Origin: Bradyrhizobium ivorense
Lineage (GTDB): Bacteria; Pseudomonadota; Alphaproteobacteria; Rhizobiales; Xanthobacteraceae
Length of the DNA stretch: 64,000 nucleotides
Direction of reading: 5' to 3'
Assembly: GCF_900696085.1 (NCBI RefSeq)
Contig: NZ_CAADFC020000012.1
Coordinates: 162,237-226,236 of the forward strand
Below the pieces are notes generated by a model. It worked only from the letters and a program-made list of their open reading frames with translations, did no database searches and was not told the origin of the DNA. This document shows, in pieces, positions 37,255 to 45,737 of the stretch. The stretch's first letter is position 1. Every line of letters begins with the position of its first letter. Position numbers and translations under genes: made by a program.

Positions 37255-37559
37255 ATGGTAATCCCTCGATGATTTCGGCAACGCTGAAACTGCTCTCGAG
37301 GCCGCAAGGCACTCAGCCGTTTCGATCGTCTTGCACAAATCGTGGCTTTCACGCCTGCAAAGCCTAGACCAAAGGCCGCAATCGCCCGATTCCTGCTGCT
37401 CCACGATTCCGTTGCTGACACTCCCGGGGCGCCGCAGTCGCGCATGGAGATTTTCCGCTCCCGGAAGCATGGCGCACAACGGCAAGGCAAGGACGCCTCT
37501 CCAGTGCGCAGCACACAAATCATGGACGCACAGAGCAGCAAGGCCATGCCGGCAACCAT
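37255..37559. promoter_or_regulatory. Divergent region between importer and HAD/kinase pair
   Basis: 305 bases between two divergent start codons must hold both promoters. I saw no long repeat, sigma-54 site or strong hairpin. Confidence 0.4.
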
Positions 37560-38405
37560 ATGATCACGCTCGCGGAACTGAACGGAATCCCAGCATTGGA
37601 ACAGCGTGTTGCTCCGGCCGACCATCCCATTCGCGGCATCATCTCGGATCTCGACGGCGTCGCCTATCGCGGCGACACCCCGATCGAAGACTCCGTCAAG
37701 GCATTTCGCGGATGGAGCGAGCGGGGCCTGCCCTATGCGTTCGTCACCAACAATTCGACGAAATCCGCCGCGCAATTTGCGGCCAAGCTGAGCCGCATCG
37801 GCATTCCGGCCGAGCCGTCACAGGTCTTCACGACGATTTCGGCGGTCACGTCCCTGCTCGAACGGCGCTGGCCGCGCGCCACGCCCGTGTTTGCGATCGG
37901 CGAGCGACCGCTGCTCGAGGCGATCGAGGACGGTGGCTATCATCTGACCGCCGTCAAGCCCAAGATTGTCGTGCTCGGATTTGATGCCGCGCTCGACTAT
38001 GCCAAGCTGCGCACCGCGGTCAGGGCCGCACTCGCCGGCGCAACCGTCATCGCCACCAATCCCGATGTCCTGACGCCGGTTCATGACGGCTACGATCCCT
38101 GCGTCGGCGTGATCACGGCCGCGGTTGCGGCGGCCGTGCCCAATGCCAGGCCGATCGTGCTAGGCAAGCCGCAACCGTTCCTGATCGAACAGGCGCTGGC
38201 GCATCTCGGTACCGCCCGGCATGAGACCGTCATGGTCGGCGACCAGGTCGGCACCGATATCGCAGCAGGAAAGGCCGCCGGCATGCGGTCGATCCTGCTC
38301 GCCAGCGATGTCCCTTTCAATGCGGTTGCGGACGTCGTTCCCGATCGCGTCATCGCGAGCCTTCTTGACCTCGCGCGCCCCGAGACGGTCGGTTGGCGGC
38401 GATGA
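37560..38405 (+). CDS. HAD-superfamily phosphatase, NagD / subfamily IIA
   Basis: 281 aa. Motif I IISDLDGVAYRGDTP, motif II FVTNNSTKSA, Lys in VLGKPQPFLIEQAL, and motif IV VGDQVGTDIAAGKAAG. The C2 cap arrangement is that of NagD/PGP-like phosphatases acting on small sugar or polyol phosphates. The start of the kinase gene overlaps its stop, so a kinase and a phosphatase are made together. Confidence 0.88.
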   Translation: MITLAELNGIPALEQRVAPADHPIRGIISDLDGVAYRGDTPIEDSVKAFRGWSERGLPYAFVTNNSTKSAAQFAAKLSRIGIPAEPSQVFTTISAVTSLLERRWPRATPVFAIGERPLLEAIEDGGYHLTAVKPKIVVLGFDAALDYAKLRTAVRAALAGATVIATNPDVLTPVHDGYDPCVGVITAAVAAAVPNARPIVLGKPQPFLIEQALAHLGTARHETVMVGDQVGTDIAAGKAAGMRSILLASDVPFNAVADVVPDRVIASLLDLARPETVGWRR

Positions 38406-39484
38406 TGACTCCCGGCCTCATCGAGAGCATGCAGGCCTCTCTCGCCGCGAACCTGCCGCGCTGGGGACTATCATCGCAATCGACGCTCGCCTTTCTCAGC
38501 CATTCCGAGAACACCACCTTTCTCGCGCAGGATCCGGTCGCTCGGCAAAAACTCGTGTTGCGCGTGCAGCGGCCCGGCTATCACTCGCCGGACGAGATTG
38601 CGTCCGAGCTCGCCTGGATCGACGCCGTAATCGCAGACGACGTGGTGGTGACGCCGCGCCCGGTCGCCGATCGGGAGGGACACCTGTTGTGCCCCATTCC
38701 CCTGAGTGGCGCGACACGACACGTCGTTGCATTCGAATTCCTCAGCGGCAAGGAGCCTGACGCCTCGGACGATCTGGCCACCTGGTTCGGCAAGCTCGGC
38801 GCGACCAGCGCACGGCTTCACGCGCACAGCCGCCGATGGACAATGCCATCGACGTTCCAGCGCAAGGAGTGGGATTTCGATGCCATGCTGGGCCGCCAGC
38901 CACTATGGGGTGACTGGCGCGCCGGTCTTGGCCTGCGCGACGATGGCCGCGGGCTGCTGCAGAGGGTCGCCGACGAACTTGAACGGCGCGTCGAGGCTTA
39001 CGGACGGAGCGAGCAGCGGTTTGGCCTCATTCACGCCGATCTCCGCCTCGCCAACCTGCTCGTCGAAGGCGACCGGCTCGGCATCATCGACTTCGACGAT
39101 TGCGGCTTCTCGTGGTTCTTCTATGACTTCGCCGCAGCGGTCAGCTTCATCGAGCACGAGCCGGTGATGGACCTGCTCCAGGAGGCGTGGCTTGCGGGAT
39201 ACCGGACCGTCGCACCGGTCTCGCGCGACGACGAGGCCATGCTGCCTGCGTTCGTGATGCTCAGGCGCATGCTGCTGACGGCCTGGCTGGCTTCGCATTC
39301 GGACACCGAAACCGCACGACGCTGGGTACGGGCTACACCGACGGAACGGTCGCGCTCGGCGACCGGTTCCTACGCGGATTGTGACGCGGACTTTCGGGAC
39401 CAGCCGCGGCGCGCCTGCCCTCTTCTCCAGTGTTGTTGCTCCCGGAGTCCAGAATGCCGCACGGATGTTTCCCGCCGGCTTTGA
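38402..39484 (+). CDS. APH/SrkA-like phosphotransferase with a 3' frameshift
   Basis: Homoserine-kinase-II / SrkA-like fold. The catalytic loop is LIHADLRLANLLVEGD and the metal site IIDFDDCGFSWFFYDFA. Near 39318 the expected ending changes frame: the +1 frame continues LGTGYTDGTVALGDRFLRGL and stops at 39384, whereas the present frame runs on to 39484 with unrelated residues. A one-base deletion (or sequence error) therefore replaces the last 24 or so residues. The catalytic part is complete. The ATG at 38402 or 38405 is the start. Confidence 0.78.
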   Translation: MMTPGLIESMQASLAANLPRWGLSSQSTLAFLSHSENTTFLAQDPVARQKLVLRVQRPGYHSPDEIASELAWIDAVIADDVVVTPRPVADREGHLLCPIPLSGATRHVVAFEFLSGKEPDASDDLATWFGKLGATSARLHAHSRRWTMPSTFQRKEWDFDAMLGRQPLWGDWRAGLGLRDDGRGLLQRVADELERRVEAYGRSEQRFGLIHADLRLANLLVEGDRLGIIDFDDCGFSWFFYDFAAAVSFIEHEPVMDLLQEAWLAGYRTVAPVSRDDEAMLPAFVMLRRMLLTAWLASHSDTETARRWVRATPTERSRSATGSYADCDADFRDQPRRACPLLQCCCSRSPECRTDVSRRL

Positions 39485-39507
39485 TCTGCGAATGATGGGC
39501 GCACCGT

Positions 39508-40247
39508 GGCACGGTTCGCGTATCCCTCCCGCCGAAAGGCGAGGCACGCGACCGGTGGCTGACACGTCCGGAAGCGGCAGCCTTGATTTGGCAATGTTGG
39601 CGCTATCGCGAAAGCAGACGATCCACACTGGCAGCTCAATAGGGCGACCCGGTACGAACGGACCGCCGACCGTTGCGACACATGGCCAGATTTATCCTGA
39701 TCGGCCTCTACCCCGGCACGAGAGCCGGCGCGATCGCGGCGGCATCGCCATACCGCGAGCTTGGGCACTCGTACGTTGACCTCGAGCGTGGTATCTTCTG
39801 CCGCAGGCCGATCGGGAAGCGAGCCACCAAGAAGCGTCAGACGCCACCCCGCTTCCACCCCGGCTACTGGCTCATATGCGTCGTTGGAAAGACCGGAAGC
39901 TGATCAGCACCTGCTTCGTCGAATTCAATGGCAAGCCGGTCGCTTCCGTCAGAAAAGGCTTCAAATCTGCCGTGGATCTGGCCAAGCTGTCCGGGAAAGT
40001 CACTCCGCACACGTTGCGCCACACGGCGGCGACCTGGCTGATGCAGCACGGCGTGCCGATTTGGGAGGCGGCCGGGTTCCTCGGCATGTCGCCGGAGGTC
40101 CTGCAGGATACCTATGGCCATCACCATCCCGATCATTTGCACGGGGCGGCAGCAGCCATTGGCCAAAAAGCGCGATATGTTTCGGTGGTCAAATCGGTGG
40201 TTGACTCGGGAACAGCCACCGATGAGAACAAAAAACGTAAGGAAATC
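39508..40247 (+). pseudogene. Tyrosine recombinase (tRNA-Pro integrase), decayed
   Basis: Pieces in order: LPPKGEARDRWLTRPEAAAL, a TAG stop, HMARFILIGLYPGTRAGAIA (first catalytic Arg), RRPIGKRATKKRQTPPR, then a frameshift near 39860, and RRWKDRKLISTCFVEF, VTPHTLRHTAATWLMQHG (catalytic His and Arg) and VLQDTYGHHHPDHL (Tyr nucleophile). The N-terminal part is missing. The gene points at the tRNA-Pro fragment and its reading frame enters it, which is the usual place of a tRNA-targeting integrase. Not functional as it stands. Confidence 0.85.
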
Positions 40248-40297
40248 TGGTCGGAGTGGCAGGATTCGAACCTGCGACCCCTGCGTCCCGAACGCAG
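40248..40297 (-). tRNA. 50-bp 3' fragment of tRNA-Pro(CGG), att site
   Basis: On the minus strand this reads anticodon arm CTGCG-TTCGGGA-CGCAG (anticodon CGG), variable loop, T-arm GCAGG-TTCGAAT-CCTGC, and acceptor CACTCCGA-CCA. Sequence to the right (above 40297) does not encode the D-arm or 5' acceptor, so this is not a complete gene. It marks an integration junction: 3' tRNA ends are duplicated when an element inserts. Confidence 0.88.
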
Positions 40298-40929
40298 TGA
40301 GCATCTTCTAACTTATTGATCTTTCTTAGTGTGGTGGCCACTCCCGTCCCGTTTTGTTCACGGTCGTTTCACCCAATTCATTGCGATTTCGTTGCGGCAT
40401 TTCCCGACGAGAACGGCGCTCGCTGAGATGTCGAGCCGGCGAGCTGCAATGTGACCTGACCAAGATCAAAATCAGCACCACCAGATCTGGTCGGAAGGAG
40501 ACGCATTCGTAGCGATTTCCGAGCGCCCCCTAAACTCTGCTGCATGAACACTGGTTACGTAACAAGCTCAGTTCTTTCAGAAGATCGACCCTGAACACGT
40601 CTCGGGAAAAGTGGTCTAACGGCGACCATGATCGGCACCGATTGCAGCCCGGCCGTCGACCGGACCTGCCGCTCCCCAACTTCCTTGACTGCGTCGGTGA
40701 CGAGTCACTCCACGACTGCTGCCAAAGCGCCACCCTCGGACTTTGTCCGGGTAGTCAGATAAAACAGAAACGCCCAGTCTCTTCACTACTCATGCATTTT
40801 ATTGCTGGGGCGGGAGGGATCCAACCGCCGAATGACGAAAATCAAGATCCGCCGGCGCTCGCCAGCTCTATGCTGCGGCTGGTCCACCGTAAAAATCTTG
40901 GTCCGTTTTCTGACAGCGACGTAAGGTCA
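40298..40929. other. Non-coding or degenerate stretch at element end
   Basis: About 630 bases right of the att fragment, A+T-richer than the left side. Open frames are present but none looks like a protein family. A short TGGTCGGA match to the tRNA end occurs at 40488 but is too short to call. Confidence 0.45.
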
Positions 40930-40945
40930 TGTCAGGATCGGCACA
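40930..40945 (+). promoter_or_regulatory. NifA-type upstream activator sequence
   Basis: TGT-N10-ACA (TGT at 40930-40932, ACA at 40943-40945) matches the NifA binding consensus exactly. Its centre is about 95 bases before the start point predicted from the sigma-54 promoter at 41006-41022, within the usual window of 80-150 bases. Confidence 0.65.
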
Positions 40946-41005
40946 CCGCGCGTCGGGTTCCGATTTTCCAAAGCACAGTTTGCTGCTTACTGCGCGCTTG
41001 CGGCG

Positions 41006-41022
41006 TTGGCACGACCATTGCT
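41006..41022 (+). promoter_or_regulatory. Sigma-54 (-24/-12) promoter
   Basis: TTGGCACGACCATTGCT matches the RpoN consensus (TGGCACG-N4-TTGC) at every conserved base, with GG at 41008-41009 and GC at 41020-41021, spaced 10 bases. It lies 195 bases before the HAD gene start and has a NifA-type site upstream, so nitrogen-fixation or low-oxygen control is likely. Confidence 0.85.
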
Positions 41023-41216
41023 CCAGCAAAGATCAGCTTCAAAGATAAAGATACAGAGGAAAACCGGTCATGCTCTTCTTGCCTAGTCCGCGCCGTCCCA
41101 CACAGAACAGCGATCCGCGCGTACCTGACCGGGCGCAATACTAGACATACGGATCCGCAATTGTCCGATCGCAAACGCGTTTACCGCCGCGGTACTTGCC
41201 TTAGGTTCGTTCGCCC

Positions 41217-41897
41217 ATGAAATCCGCGATTGTGTTCGACTGGAATGGCACGCTGCTCGATGATGCTAATGCGGTGCTTCAAACCATCAATGCAATTTTG
41301 AGCCGCTTCGGTCGCGCAGCCGTAGATATGCGCAGGCTTCGAGAGGAATTCGAACTCCCTCTTTCGGTTCTCTTCCGCAACCTAGACATGTCGAAAGATG
41401 AAATCGACGTCGTGGAGAGAAATGACAGCGCCATTTTTCACGACACCTACGAATTATTGGCGCGCAATGCTGCCTTACGCAAAGGGGCACGAAATGTTTT
41501 GCTCGCCGCTGATCACAGAGCCGTTCACACCGTTATTGTCAGCAATCACATTGTTGAACCAATTCGCGCGCAAGTGCGAAGACTTGGAATCAAGACTCAC
41601 GTCACGGACATTTTGGCATTTGAGAGCCGCGCAACCCAGTTTAAGAGCGCGAACAAGGAAGAACGTCTGCACTTGTATATGCAGGCCAATGATATATCCC
41701 CACAAAGAACCGTCATCGTGGGTGACATGCCAGTTGAGACGGAGATTGCCCGCAATCTCGGTCTTATCAACGTATCAATCATGGGGGGATTTGTTTCCGA
41801 AGCGCGCTTGCGCGCCGCAGGGCCCGATTACATGATTCATGACCATCACGAATTATTACCTATCTTGCAGAAGCATTGCATTCTTCCGAGCGGTTGA
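41217..41897 (+). CDS. HAD-superfamily hydrolase (phosphoglycolate-phosphatase-like)
   Basis: 226 aa. Motif I VFDWNGTLLDDANA, motif II Ser in VIVSNHIV, motif III Lys in KSANKEERL, and motif IV IVGDMPVETEIARNLG. Clearly lower G+C than the left half of the window, consistent with acquired DNA. It is the first gene downstream of the sigma-54 promoter. Substrate unknown. Confidence 0.82.
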   Translation: MKSAIVFDWNGTLLDDANAVLQTINAILSRFGRAAVDMRRLREEFELPLSVLFRNLDMSKDEIDVVERNDSAIFHDTYELLARNAALRKGARNVLLAADHRAVHTVIVSNHIVEPIRAQVRRLGIKTHVTDILAFESRATQFKSANKEERLHLYMQANDISPQRTVIVGDMPVETEIARNLGLINVSIMGGFVSEARLRAAGPDYMIHDHHELLPILQKHCILPSG

Positions 41898-42077
41898 GTC
41901 ATCACAAGAGTTGGCGCGCTCCTGCTGTCCGGCTTGGTCTTCACCATTTCGACGAGAGTGGTCTGGCGATCAAGTTCTATCGTCACTCGGGCGAACTATC
42001 GGTTCATAGCTTGCGCCAAATATCGCGATCCGTTTAGCCGCCCATGTGAGTCTACATGTTCGGTCTGGGTCCGTCGC

Positions 42078-42094
42078 ACGGCACGATGCTTGCT
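42078..42094 (+). promoter_or_regulatory. Sigma-54-like promoter before tauD paralogue
   Basis: ACGGCACGATGCTTGCT fits the -24/-12 consensus with one main mismatch (T of TGGCAC is C). GG is at 42080-42081 and GC at 42092-42093, with the required 10-base spacing. The predicted transcript starts about 45 bases before the tauD start at 42151. I found no exact TGT-N10-ACA just upstream. Confidence 0.6.
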
Positions 42095-42150
42095 GGATCA
42101 TTCGCTACCGAGAGGCGAGGAATACACTCCGAGGGGCTTGGAAAAACAAC

Positions 42151-43059
42151 ATGAACACAACGGCTTTGATCGGTGACGTCATTTCAGGCACCGATGTTGT
42201 GAAGCGCGCAGCGCGCATCGGTGCCGAAGTCAAAAATATCAAGCTATCGGGCGATCTACCCGACCACACGATCGCCGCGATTAACAGCTTGTTGCTTGAG
42301 CACAAGGTGATCTTCTTCCGCAATCAAGGACATCTCGATGACGCCGAGCAGGAGCGCTTTGCCGCTCGCCTTGGAAAGCTAGTTCCCCATCCGATGCTCG
42401 GTCCTACCAAGGGGATGGCGTCGCTCCTCGAACTGGACTCCAGTCGCGGCGGCGGTCGCGCCGATGTTTGGCATGCGGATGGGACCTTCGCCGACGCCTA
42501 TCCCAAAACTTTGGTCCTACGAGCCGTTGTAATGCCAACGTTCGGAGGCGACACCGTGTGGTCGAACACAGCGGCCGCTTATGTTGATCTACCGGCACCG
42601 CTACAGCGGCTTGCAGAGGAACTATGGGCCGTTCACAGCAACGTTTTCGATTACGCCGGAATCGCGCGCGTCCGCGAGGTCGACAAGAGACACTTTGACG
42701 AGGTGTTCACCAGAACGGTTTTTGAGACCGAGCATCCCGTCGTGCGCGTCCACCCCGAAACAGGCGAGCGGGCGCTGGTGCTCGGCGCCTTGGTGAAGCA
42801 CTTTATTGGGGTGTCCAAGTACGACGGACAAAAGCTATTCGATCTGTTCCAGTCTCACGTCACCGCGCCCGAAAACACTGTGCGCTGGAACTGGCTAGAG
42901 GGAGATATCGCGATATGGGACAATCGCGCAACACAGCATTACGCGGTCAACGATTACGGCGACCAGCATCGTGTCGTACGTCGGGCCACGATCGATGGTG
43001 ACGTACCCATCAGCGTGGATGGCCGGAGTAGTGTAACGCGCTTGAAGGTGACCGAATAG
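42151..43059 (+). CDS. TauD/TfdA-family dioxygenase, paralogue of 3658-4587
   Basis: 302 aa. Metal ligands His/Asp in VWHADGTFADAYPK and the distal His in ATQHYAVNDYGDQHR, with the 2-oxoglutarate Arg following. Long runs are identical to the protein at 3658-4587 (for example HLDDAEQERFA, GGDTVWSNTAAAY), so they are close paralogues; HTD there is HAD here. It is separated from transport genes and preceded by a sigma-54-like site. I chose the ATG at 42151 (MNTTAL) because the conserved part begins there. Confidence 0.87.
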   Translation: MNTTALIGDVISGTDVVKRAARIGAEVKNIKLSGDLPDHTIAAINSLLLEHKVIFFRNQGHLDDAEQERFAARLGKLVPHPMLGPTKGMASLLELDSSRGGGRADVWHADGTFADAYPKTLVLRAVVMPTFGGDTVWSNTAAAYVDLPAPLQRLAEELWAVHSNVFDYAGIARVREVDKRHFDEVFTRTVFETEHPVVRVHPETGERALVLGALVKHFIGVSKYDGQKLFDLFQSHVTAPENTVRWNWLEGDIAIWDNRATQHYAVNDYGDQHRVVRRATIDGDVPISVDGRSSVTRLKVTE

Positions 43060-43250
43060 CTGCGCATCGACGCCCAGCGCTCTCGTACTTGAGAACGGAG
43101 AAACCTGGTTTTGCCGGAGTTCTTTCGGGCAGACGTGGGAACACACTTTCCGACACGATATGTCAGCTGTTGGGGCCAAACTCGGCGGCGCCTAGGTTTA
43201 TGCACCGCAACTATTCAGCGTCGAGCGACAGCTTCGAGAAACCTTGGGCA

Positions 43251-43493
43251 TCACCGTCCTTCGCCAGCGACCGGTACGTCGCCTCGACGTTTCAGTTTAG
43301 AAAACCCTCGATCCGTGGCCATAAAGCGCGCTAACATGGGGGCGATAAGCTTAGTCGGTTCGACGACTTGACCACCTTGAAGCGAAAGGACCTCTGCATA
43401 TGCAATGAGATCACGATGCACGGCCGCCGGCAGCTCCGTATTCACTTTGACCGGCTTGTCGTCTGGAAGCTCTCCTATTTTGAGTTTTGGCAT
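43251..43493 (-). CDS. DUF2274 protein (trbI-associated)
   Basis: 80 aa, beginning MPKLKIGELPDDKPVKVN and containing AVHRDLIAYAEVL and LIAPMLARFMATDRGFSKLK, the usual DUF2274 pattern. It closes the trb operon five bases after trbI, as in other rhizobial and proteobacterial ICEs. Role unknown. Confidence 0.85.
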   Translation of the reverse strand: MPKLKIGELPDDKPVKVNTELPAAVHRDLIAYAEVLSLQGGQVVEPTKLIAPMLARFMATDRGFSKLKRRGDVPVAGEGR

Positions 43494-43497
43494 GTTG

Positions 43498-44706
43498 TCA
43501 CCCTCTATACGGCGTAACTATAAGGTCACGATTGACAAGAACACGAACCGGGAAACCAGGCCGCACGGTCAAAGTGGGCTGGATATTGAGACTGCGCCGA
43601 ACCACCTGCTGTCCGGTTTGGTTTAGTGAGTCGGAGGCGCCATGTCGCAACGCCTGGATGATGCCGCTGTCGTTGCTATTGGTGTCCGAGCCAGCCCCTA
43701 GTTCGGTCCCGACCGCCAGAAACGTCGATAGTGCCGCAGCCTTGAATAGCTCTGCCCAGTGATTGTCAACTTGGTCTTCCAGACCCGCATACCCAGCGCT
43801 ATCAGCGCCAGGCTGCCGCTCGAGAACGATAGAATGCCCATTCGGCATAATCAGCCGCGTCCAGACCAGTAGGACACGGGACTGGCCGAAAGTAACCTGA
43901 CTATCGTACGTGCCGATCAGACGCGCTCCCTGAGGCACAAGCAGAAAGCGGCCGGTCGGCGTGTCAAAAACATTCTCGGTGACCTGCGCGGTAATTTGGC
44001 CTGGCAGGTCCGATCGGATCCCGGTAATCAGGGCTGCCGGAATGACCGTCCCAGCCTGCACGATATATGGTGAAGCCGGCTTGGTGATGCGGTCAGGGCT
44101 GACCGTGCGACGGTCTACAGAAGCGTTCACGAAGGCAAGCTTTCGGTCTTGACGGTTCTGCGCAAATCCGTCGTCGCCAGCGCTCGTTAAATTCGGCGAC
44201 GCGACGCGGTCACCTCCAACAGCCGGAGCGGCAGGCGGACGTCCTTCTCCCTTGGTCGCAGCGAATAAATGGCTAATGCGGGCTGCCTCGGTCTCCTGGT
44301 CCCGGCGCTGCTGTTCCGCATCAGCCCCGATCGCCGGCGACTGGCCTTGGGCAGCAAGGATTGGCCGACCGAGGTCGCCAGGGAGTGGCGGACCAAGCTG
44401 CGGGATTGGCTGGCGTGGAACGCCAGCATAGTCCTTCGGCAGCGTCGTAAGGCCGTCGGCAACATTGTGATGGTCAGTGCTGTAGAGTTCATCGGCCGCC
44501 TGGTTTCGGGGACGATTGTTCTGCAGCGACCACAACACTGCTCCGCCGATGACAAGCAGGGCAACCGCGCTCCCTCCAGCCAAAACCTTCCTCGACAACC
44601 GTGTCACGCGCGGATGCTCCGCTCTCAGTCGGAAGCTTCTGGACTGCTCCTCTTGTGTCTCCGGGGGATCTGCTTGCTCGTGATCGTTTCCACTCCGGCT
44701 GTTCAT
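43498..44706 (-). CDS. trbI: Conjugal transfer protein TrbI (VirB10-like)
   Basis: 402 aa. One TM helix near residue 46 (AVALLVIGGAVLWSL), then a Pro-rich periplasmic linker, then the VirB10 C-terminal beta domain with VQAGTVIPAALITGIRSDLP, ARLIGTYDSQVTFGQSR and LNIQPTLTVRPGFPVRVLVN. It spans inner and outer membranes and forms part of the core complex with TrbF, TrbG and TrbH-like proteins. ATGA overlap with trbG. Confidence 0.93.
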   Translation of the reverse strand: MNSRSGNDHEQADPPETQEEQSRSFRLRAEHPRVTRLSRKVLAGGSAVALLVIGGAVLWSLQNNRPRNQAADELYSTDHHNVADGLTTLPKDYAGVPRQPIPQLGPPLPGDLGRPILAAQGQSPAIGADAEQQRRDQETEAARISHLFAATKGEGRPPAAPAVGGDRVASPNLTSAGDDGFAQNRQDRKLAFVNASVDRRTVSPDRITKPASPYIVQAGTVIPAALITGIRSDLPGQITAQVTENVFDTPTGRFLLVPQGARLIGTYDSQVTFGQSRVLLVWTRLIMPNGHSIVLERQPGADSAGYAGLEDQVDNHWAELFKAAALSTFLAVGTELGAGSDTNSNDSGIIQALRHGASDSLNQTGQQVVRRSLNIQPTLTVRPGFPVRVLVNRDLIVTPYRG

Positions 44707-45737
44707 GACGACGGCCTCCCGTCGGTCCTGACAATCCTGACCTTCTGCTGGTGCTCGCCGCCGAGCCGCAGTTCGGCGGCCGCAAAAAGTCGATCGACGA
44801 TCAATACGTTGCCGTAAGCGCGATAGTTGGCGAGTTCGGTCTTGCCGTCTGGACCGATGACGAAGAGCGGAGGCATCTCGCCCTGCACGATGCCATGCGG
44901 GAATTCGACATAGACCTTGCGGCCATCGTCATATGCGGCGAGCGGCCGCCAGGGAGGACTGTCCCCTTCGATGGCATAGCGGAAGATACGCTGCGCCGGA
45001 TCCGGAAGAACGGGTTTCACAGCAGCTGAACGCGACCGTTCGCGTACCGTTTCAGGATAGTACCAGGCAACGGATGGCATGTATGGCCGCTCGCGGGAGC
45101 GGAGCTCAATCAGGTACGTGCGCCGGTCAGTATTGACGACAAGATTGGTCTCGATCGAAGCTCGGGTCGGCTTGACCAGGATATGGACGCGTCGTGTGTC
45201 GCCGCTCCCGCTCTCGGTATCGCCCACGACCCAGCGTACGGTATCTCCGGCCGCGATCGGCCCTGATCCCGTCAACTGCTCTCCTTCCTCGAGCGCGATA
45301 TCCGTAATCTGCCCCGGCGCGGCGTAAATCTGATAGAGCGCTCCCGGACTGTAGGCGTAGATTTGCGCAGCGTTGAAATACCCCCGCTTGCGCGGTTCGA
45401 CCCGGGCTGCGCTGTTTGCGGTCTCAACCCGGCTCACGGGTTCAGCGTCTTCCTTCCCTCCCGACTTGCCGCCGAGAGCCGGCTTCCAGAGCGGTGGAAC
45501 GTGAAGCGGTCGCGACCTGTCGTCGAGGGCCACTGGAGGCGCCGGCAACGGAGGAACTTGAGCGTCATAGCTGATCTCCGGCGGAATGTACGTCGTGCAC
45601 CCACCAAGCGCCGCCGAGCAAAGCAGAAGAGCGGACAGAAATGCCCGCTTCGAGCTCACGAACTCGGGCCAAGCCGATTTGAGCCTGCTTTGCCCGAAGG
45701 GATGCTTCGAATGAACGTCAGACGGCGACTGGGTCAC
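44703..45737 (-). CDS. trbG: Conjugal transfer protein TrbG (VirB9-like)
   Basis: 344 aa. A lipobox-like LLLCSAALGGCT follows a short cytoplasmic start. The C-terminal VirB9/CagX domain shows YLIELRSRERPYMPSVAWYY, FRYAIEGDSPPWRPLAAYDD and FVIGPDGKTELANYRAYGNV. Outer-membrane core-complex component. The first 30 residues before the hydrophobic core are longer than usual, so a later start is possible. Confidence 0.92.
   Translation of the reverse strand: MTQSPSDVHSKHPFGQSRLKSAWPEFVSSKRAFLSALLLCSAALGGCTTYIPPEISYDAQVPPLPAPPVALDDRSRPLHVPPLWKPALGGKSGGKEDAEPVSRVETANSAARVEPRKRGYFNAAQIYAYSPGALYQIYAAPGQITDIALEEGEQLTGSGPIAAGDTVRWVVGDTESGSGDTRRVHILVKPTRASIETNLVVNTDRRTYLIELRSRERPYMPSVAWYYPETVRERSRSAAVKPVLPDPAQRIFRYAIEGDSPPWRPLAAYDDGRKVYVEFPHGIVQGEMPPLFVIGPDGKTELANYRAYGNVLIVDRLFAAAELRLGGEHQQKVRIVRTDGRPSS

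Noticed and set aside
39510..39530. TGGCACGG inside the integrase relic as a sigma-54 promoter
   Set aside because: There is no TTGC at the -12 position and it lies in former coding DNA.
40486..40496. Short match ATCTGGTCGGA to the tRNA-Pro end region
   Set aside because: Eleven bases are too few to call another att copy, and the adjacent tRNA bases do not follow.
40618..40640. GGCACCGATTGC as a further sigma-54 promoter
   Set aside because: The distance between GG and GC is 8 instead of 10 bases, which RpoN does not accept.
40642..41220. 192-codon plus-strand frame before the HAD gene
   Set aside because: It overlaps the NifA-type site and sigma-54 promoter, has no recognisable domain and many Cys/Arg codons typical of non-coding sequence.
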